A DNA stretch of 9,056 nt, taken from assembly GCA_043789035.1 (NCBI GenBank), contig JAYWIG010000268.1, positions 1 through 9,056 on the forward strand, given 5' to 3'. The translations under genes were made by a program, and so were the position numbers. Below the pieces are notes generated by a model. It made no database searches and was not told where the DNA came from. It saw nothing but the letters and a program-made list of their open reading frames with translations. Each line of letters opens with the position of its first letter. Position 1 is the stretch's first letter. This DNA is from JAYWIG01 sp043789035. GTDB lineage: Bacteria > Pseudomonadota > Gammaproteobacteria > Burkholderiales > Burkholderiaceae_E. This document shows, piece after piece, positions 5,676-9,056 of the stretch.

Positions 5676-6480
5676 TTTGTTTCTCTTTCTCTGAGTTTTC
5701 CAAGTTTGATAAGTAGGGTGCAAGTCCCCTTTTTGCTATTCGCTTCGAACCCAAATAACTGGTTGCCTTGCTCGGATCCGCGTGTCCGGCCGCTTTGGTG
5801 ACAATGTCGTATCCATAAGCAAGCAGCGGGTCATTTTGTTTTAGATTCAATGCTGACGTTGAGTTAATTGGTGCCACTAATTTAGTTACTTCAGTAAAAA
5901 GAAGTTGCAAATTTAAGTGGCGAAAAGAATGACAATTTAGTTCGTCTTTTTTCGTCATTCCAACGGTTCTGATGGTTCTGTAAAAGTATGCTGTGAACGT
6001 TTTAAGATCTGTGTTTTCCGGAATGATCGATCCAAATCGAATGTTTCCCAGAGAGGCAAATTTCTCAAGCGCCAGGATTTGTTCTGGACTCGAAACAGGA
6101 ACGATGCGTGGCCTGCCATTTTTTGTACCGCGGCTTAGTTTGATTTCTCGATGTTCGCGAGCTTCCACCGCGGCTTGCCTCAGATCTAAACAGAGGATTT
6201 CGCGAACCCGAAGAGTTAATACGGAAATCAGGGAGACGGAAACGGCAACGCGTAGATCGATTTTCGATAGTTGATCTATGCATATTTGAATTTTTTCAGG
6301 GCTAGAAGGACTCTTTGAAAAAGTGCACGCTCGATAAACATCCCCTCGCGGGCGTTTTTGCGTGTTGAGAACGTTGGCGGACCTTCTGAGTATGCGAAGC
6401 ATAGTCAGAAGCTGCCTTGCGAGGGCAGCTCTCCGCTGGGAGTGCAGTGTTGGGAAGATAAAGTCGTAGCCGAGCGCCAC
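5659..6480 (-). CDS. Second tyrosine recombinase, short N-terminus
   Basis: An open frame of 273 codons from GTG 6480; ATG 6402 would give 247 residues. The catalytic domain is recognisable (numbered from GTG): R91 with E94 (LTLRVREIL), K120 (GTKNGRPR), H184 and R187 (CHSFRH), H233 (AAGHADP) and nucleophile Y242 (SYLG). It resembles integrase-domain proteins of plasmids and islands more than the P4 type at 2134. The N-terminus is short: little precedes the catalytic domain and no clear core-binding domain is seen. The first 30 codons overlap a set of perfect inverted repeats, so the true start may be later or the gene may be 5'-truncated. An in-frame stop lies at 6493-6495. The product could resolve dimers, rearrange the element, or serve as an excision partner. 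Confidence 0.75.
   Translation of the reverse strand: MALGYDFIFPTLHSQRRAALARQLLTMLRILRRSANVLNTQKRPRGDVYRACTFSKSPSSPEKIQICIDQLSKIDLRVAVSVSLISVLTLRVREILCLDLRQAAVEAREHREIKLSRGTKNGRPRIVPVSSPEQILALEKFASLGNIRFGSIIPENTDLKTFTAYFYRTIRTVGMTKKDELNCHSFRHLNLQLLFTEVTKLVAPINSTSALNLKQNDPLLAYGYDIVTKAAGHADPSKATSYLGSKRIAKRGLAPYLSNLENSEKEKQNVQNT
6377..6436. other. Nested inverted repeats forming a three-way junction
   Basis: GCGGA (6377-6381) pairs with TCCGC (6432-6436) and encloses two hairpins. The first is TTCTGA (6384-6389) with TCAGAA (6405-6410), topped by TATGC (6391-6395) with GCATA (6399-6403) and a GAA loop, separated by one G/G mismatch. The second is GCTGCC (6411-6416) with GGCAGC (6424-6429) around seven bases. 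Nearly every base is paired. It overlaps the 5' end of the second recombinase ORF. Confidence 0.8.
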
Positions 6481-7140
6481 GCTTTCACCGTACTAGGACG
6501 TACGGTTCCAAATTTCTTTGCTTACAATCGTTGCTAATGGCTATGCAAATTCTTTTCGAATTCGCTTCGCCAATTTCTCGGAGCAACGTACTCCGTTTGT
6601 TAGCTCATTCTGACCGTAAGGTCTATAGTTGAGGTACTTCCCAACGTTAATGTGACCGGTGTACGAACCGGCAATCTAGGAAATGCAACTATAAAATGCA
6701 TCCATTATTGATTGCAATTCGTTTCATCGGCTTAATCGGACCGTCTGTCGCGAAACACTGTCTGTTTATTTCGTTTTCGCGCAGTAGCCCAAAATTTTTC
6801 CTTAACTGGAAATTTTTTGCCGTTTTCGGTATTCCGTTGCCTATAGGTCTATGGCGAACATGAGAATGACAAAGAATGAGGAGGATTTTTAGTTTGGTTT
6901 ATCTCGGAAATGCCGTTACTTTTTGACGGCAGCTACAAAAACCGGATCTTTAAATTTTTACTCGTTAATTGCTTCGCTCGTTACTAAATTAAGAAATTTA
7001 TGGTGTTCGACAAATTAAGGTAGCTTTCTCCCTGTAGGGCGCAGTATAGTGCTATCTTTATTGTCGAATGGAATCGGATTCCACAACTGGCTATTGGTAA
7101 TGAGTATTAGTATTAACGCCATAATGGCGTCTTCTGCGGA
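6481..7140. other. Gene-free, hairpin-rich and AT-rich stretch
   Basis: No coding frame of interest is seen. The left part is rich in perfect stems: ACCGTAC/GTACGGT (6487-6506), AATTC/GAATT near 6548-6562, CGGAG/CTCCG (6579-6595), GACC/GGTC (6612-6623) and CCGGT/ACCGG near 6656-6671. Further right are CGCGAAA/TTTCGCG (6749-6781) and ACGCCAT/ATGGCGT (7116-7130). The promoter of the minus-strand recombinase/ParM unit should lie here, but none could be singled out. The left end of the IS21-type element probably also lies in its last part. Confidence 0.6.
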
Positions 7141-7232
7141 TTTCACTAAAAGCCGGGCTACTGTTTCAGTAATAGCCGGGCTAGCGTTTCAATAATAGTC
7201 GGGCCGGTGTTTCAGTAATAGCCGGGCTGGTA
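7141..7232 (+). repeat. Four 23-bp tandem repeats at the IS21 left end
   Basis: Units start at 7141, 7164, 7187 and 7210 with an exact 23-bp period. The shared core is TTTCAGTAATAGCCGGGCT; unit 1 has CACTAAAAG and unit 3 has AATAATAGTCGGGC. They lie 110 bp before the istA start. IS21-family elements carry several subterminal repeats that bind the transposase, so these are probably IstA sites. Four regular, head-to-tail copies are more than I would expect at one end. Confidence 0.9.
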
Positions 7233-7342
7233 TTTGGATCGGTTTGTTGCCGGTTCAGATGAGCCAGAGTTGATGAGAAGTGCGTTGCGCGACAACCGCT
7301 ACGCTTGATGCCTTTTGCCATGTTGGCAGGAGGGTTCGAGCA

Positions 7343-8869
7343 GTGGCTAAACCAAGGTTGTCGATGCGCAAGATAAAAGAGATATTGCGGCTAAAAGCCG
7401 AACTAGGTTTGAGTGATAAGCTCATCGGTGAATCGGTGGGTGCCGCTCGGTCATCGGTGCAAGAATGTTTGCGCCGCGCCCGAATGGCTGGAATTGGCTG
7501 GCCTCAATGTGCCTCTATGGACGAAGCGCAAATCCACGCTCTTGTCTATAAACGTGCTGGCCGCCCCACCCGAGAAGCGCCGCCTCCTGACTTCGTAAAG
7601 ATTCACGCTGAACTCGCTCGCAAGGGCATGACGCGAGAATTGCTGTGGCAAGAGTACAAGTATGGCCAGCCACTTGGCATGCAATACACCACGTTTTGCA
7701 ATCGATACCGGGCCTGGCTACGCACGCAGGAAACGGTGTTTCGCCAGCATTACTTACCCGGCGATAAGCTCTTTGTCGATTACTCAGGGCAAACGGTGCC
7801 GATTGTGGATCGTTTAACGGGTCACATCAGCCAAGCCCAAGTGTTTGTGGCAGTGCTTGGGTTTAGTAACTACACTTTTGCCGAGGCCAGTGCTTCCCAG
7901 AGTTTGCCCGATTGGCTGGGTAGCCATGTCCGAGCATTCAAGTTCTTTGGCGGTTTACCAAGGGCGGTCGTTCCAGATAATTTGCGCTCCGGTATTACTA
8001 AGGCGCACCGCTATGATCCCGACGTTAACCCAGCCTATGCTGAGTTAGTTCAAGCTTATAGAATTGCAGTGTTACCAGCAAGGGTTCGCAAACCCCGCGA
8101 TAAAGCCAAGGTCGAAGTCGGCGTTCAAATCGTTCAGCGCTGGATTCTGGCAAGGCTGCGCCATCAAACCTTTTTTACCGTCGCCGAGCTCAACCTTGCC
8201 ATCGTTGCTTTGCTACAAGACTTAAATCAGCGGCCCTTTAAAAAGAAGGCCGGGTGTCGTCAGTCGATGTTTGATGAACAAGAGCGCAGTGCGCTCGCGC
8301 CACTGCCGCTTCGACATTACGAGTACGCCCGGTGGAAACAAGCCAAGGTGCATCCCGATTATCACGTCCAAGTTGAGCGAAGCTTCTACTTGGTGCCTTA
8401 TCAACTCGTTGGCCAAATAGTCGACGCACGTATCGGTGAACGGATGTTGGAATTATTTTGCAAAGGCAAATTGGTGGCTTCTCATTATCGACAAACCAAG
8501 CTAGGTCATTTCCATACGCTTGCCGAACATTTAGCCCCTGCCCACACTGCACAAATTGAGCAAAGTATGGTCAGAATGCTGCGCCAAGCTGGGCACATTG
8601 GCGAGGCTACCCGCCAGATCGTCGCCAATCATGCGGCGAGTCGCAAACATCCAGAGCAAACCCTTAGAGCAGCCCAAGGCATCGTTCGCCTAGCGGCTGA
8701 CTACAGCCCTGAACGATTAGAGGCTGCGTGCCAGCAGGCGTTGATTTACCGCATTCACCACTATCGTGGCATTCGACAGCTCATCGAATCACCACCGCCC
8801 ACGCCACCCACCGAGCAACTCACTGTGTTAGACCATGAGAATTTGCGAGGTTCGAACTATTTCCATTAA
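7343..8869 (+). CDS. istA: IS21-family transposase IstA
   Basis: A 508-residue DDE transposase. I chose GTG 7343 because AGGAGGG (7328-7334) lies eight bases before it and AKPRLSMRKIKEILRLK is the usual IstA start; the frame is open further up to 7280 without a similar ribosome site. The N-terminal helix-turn-helix covers about 8-45. The catalytic core reads D146 (LFVDYSG), D212 (VVPDNLRSG) and E258 (KPRDKAKVEVGVQ). A Mu-like C-terminal beta domain follows (YHVQVERSFYLVPYQLVGQ). The end, LDHENLRGSNYFH, is the typical full-length IstA terminus, so the gene is intact. IstA cuts and joins element ends with the AAA+ helper IstB, normally encoded directly downstream but missing here. Confidence 0.95.
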   Translation: MAKPRLSMRKIKEILRLKAELGLSDKLIGESVGAARSSVQECLRRARMAGIGWPQCASMDEAQIHALVYKRAGRPTREAPPPDFVKIHAELARKGMTRELLWQEYKYGQPLGMQYTTFCNRYRAWLRTQETVFRQHYLPGDKLFVDYSGQTVPIVDRLTGHISQAQVFVAVLGFSNYTFAEASASQSLPDWLGSHVRAFKFFGGLPRAVVPDNLRSGITKAHRYDPDVNPAYAELVQAYRIAVLPARVRKPRDKAKVEVGVQIVQRWILARLRHQTFFTVAELNLAIVALLQDLNQRPFKKKAGCRQSMFDEQERSALAPLPLRHYEYARWKQAKVHPDYHVQVERSFYLVPYQLVGQIVDARIGERMLELFCKGKLVASHYRQTKLGHFHTLAEHLAPAHTAQIEQSMVRMLRQAGHIGEATRQIVANHAASRKHPEQTLRAAQGIVRLAADYSPERLEAACQQALIYRIHHYRGIRQLIESPPPTPPTEQLTVLDHENLRGSNYFH

Positions 8870-8884
8870 CGATATCAAATTAAC

Positions 8885-9056
8885 TGTGTGATTCATAGAG
8901 ATCGTTTCAATATAATTGAGCGCCATGAAGGGGCAAATTCAACAACGATTGGTATGGATAAGGCTTTACGAACAAACTGGTGATGCCGGATACGTTTGCC
9001 GTCGTTGTGGTATTTCAAGGCCGACGCTTCGGAAATGGTGGAAGCGTTACAGGGCA
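8885..9056 (+). mobile_element. Left end of a second insertion sequence (IS481-like, partial)
   Basis: TGTGTGATTCAT at 8885 is a plausible left terminus because IS481 and IS3 relatives begin TGT, and a transposase reading frame starts 40 bp later. It lies 16 bp after the istA stop, where istB would start. The boundary is inferred; the matching right end is outside the window. Confidence 0.5.
8925..9056 (+). CDS. IS481-like transposase, N-terminal fragment (runs off window)
   Basis: The first 44 codons of a gene that continues past 9056. The peptide has a basic helix-turn-helix: RLVWIRLYEQTGDAGYVCRR, then CGISRPTLRKWWKRYRA. The CRRCGISRPTLRKWWKRY part is characteristic of the N-terminus of IS481-type transposases, with IS3-type related proteins as the alternative. 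ATG 8925 fits the start of such proteins; the ribosome site is weak. A TATAAT at 8911-8916 is a possible -10, but so close to the start that the leader would be very short. Whether the catalytic domain is intact cannot be seen. Confidence 0.75.
   Translation, partial: MKGQIQQRLVWIRLYEQTGDAGYVCRRCGISRPTLRKWWKRYRA

Larger units (their letters stand above)
7141..8884 (+). mobile_element. IS21-family insertion sequence (left part; right end not in place)
   Basis: The element is defined by the multiple repeats at 7141-7232 and the istA gene. Its left terminus is not fixed: IS21 ends begin TG, and several candidates lie between about 7000 and 7140. The istB gene and right terminus are absent directly after istA because a second transposase unit begins at about 8885. 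Coordinates are the minimal supported span. Confidence 0.7.

Noticed and set aside
6487..6507. Domain V of a group II intron (ACCGTAC/GTACGGTTC stem)
   Set aside because: The 3' strand looks similar, but the 5' strand lacks the catalytic AGC triad, the loop and bulge do not fit, and there is no reverse transcriptase gene.
8238..8552. Minus-strand frame of 104 codons within istA
   Set aside because: It is fully antisense to the conserved catalytic and C-terminal parts of istA and has no ribosome site or recognisable motif.

Overview
The window looks like the edge of a chromosomal backbone followed by a mobile accessory region. The first 1.4 kb holds the 3' part of nuoN (respiratory complex I) and an ADP-ribose-pyrophosphatase-type NUDIX gene. 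A nuoN-NUDIX neighbourhood is, from memory, typical of Betaproteobacteria, and moderate GC would fit a Neisseriales/Burkholderiales-like lineage. This assignment is an inference. A related gammaproteobacterium is not excluded.

The backbone ends at a tRNA-Ser(UGA) gene at 1828-1917, closed by a strong rho-independent terminator. The tRNA locus is odd. A TATAAT box (1458-1463) is followed by a 23-bp near-copy of the tRNA 5' end (1504-1526), then a strong hairpin, then four tandem 59-bp units (1560-1782), each able to fold, and only then the intact tRNA.

Downstream is a typical island entry. Three 12-bp direct repeats (2084-2119) lie before a P4-type tyrosine integrase (2134-3354). An AlpA-type regulator (3509-3675) follows, broken by an apparent one-base frameshift. 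After it comes a 550-bp gene-free stretch with a perfect 24-bp palindrome, a related hairpin and two terminator-like structures.

On the minus strand a compact cluster reads 6480 to 4226: a second tyrosine recombinase with a short N-terminus, a ParM/StbA-type actin-like ATPase overlapping it by 17 bp, and a small ribbon-helix-helix-like protein that is a good candidate ParR. This is probably a segregation or maintenance module of the island. The 5' end of the recombinase ORF and the DNA beyond it (about 6377-6671) are unusually rich in perfect inverted repeats. They include one set that folds into a three-way junction.

The right end holds an IS21-family element. Four 23-bp tandem repeats (7141-7232) precede a full-length istA (7343-8869). 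Its partner istB is not where it should be: the start of another transposase, resembling the IS481 family, begins right after istA and runs off the window. The region is thus a nested set of mobile DNA beside a tRNA-Ser gene. The most unusual parts are the structured non-coding segments around 1504-1782 and 6377-6671.
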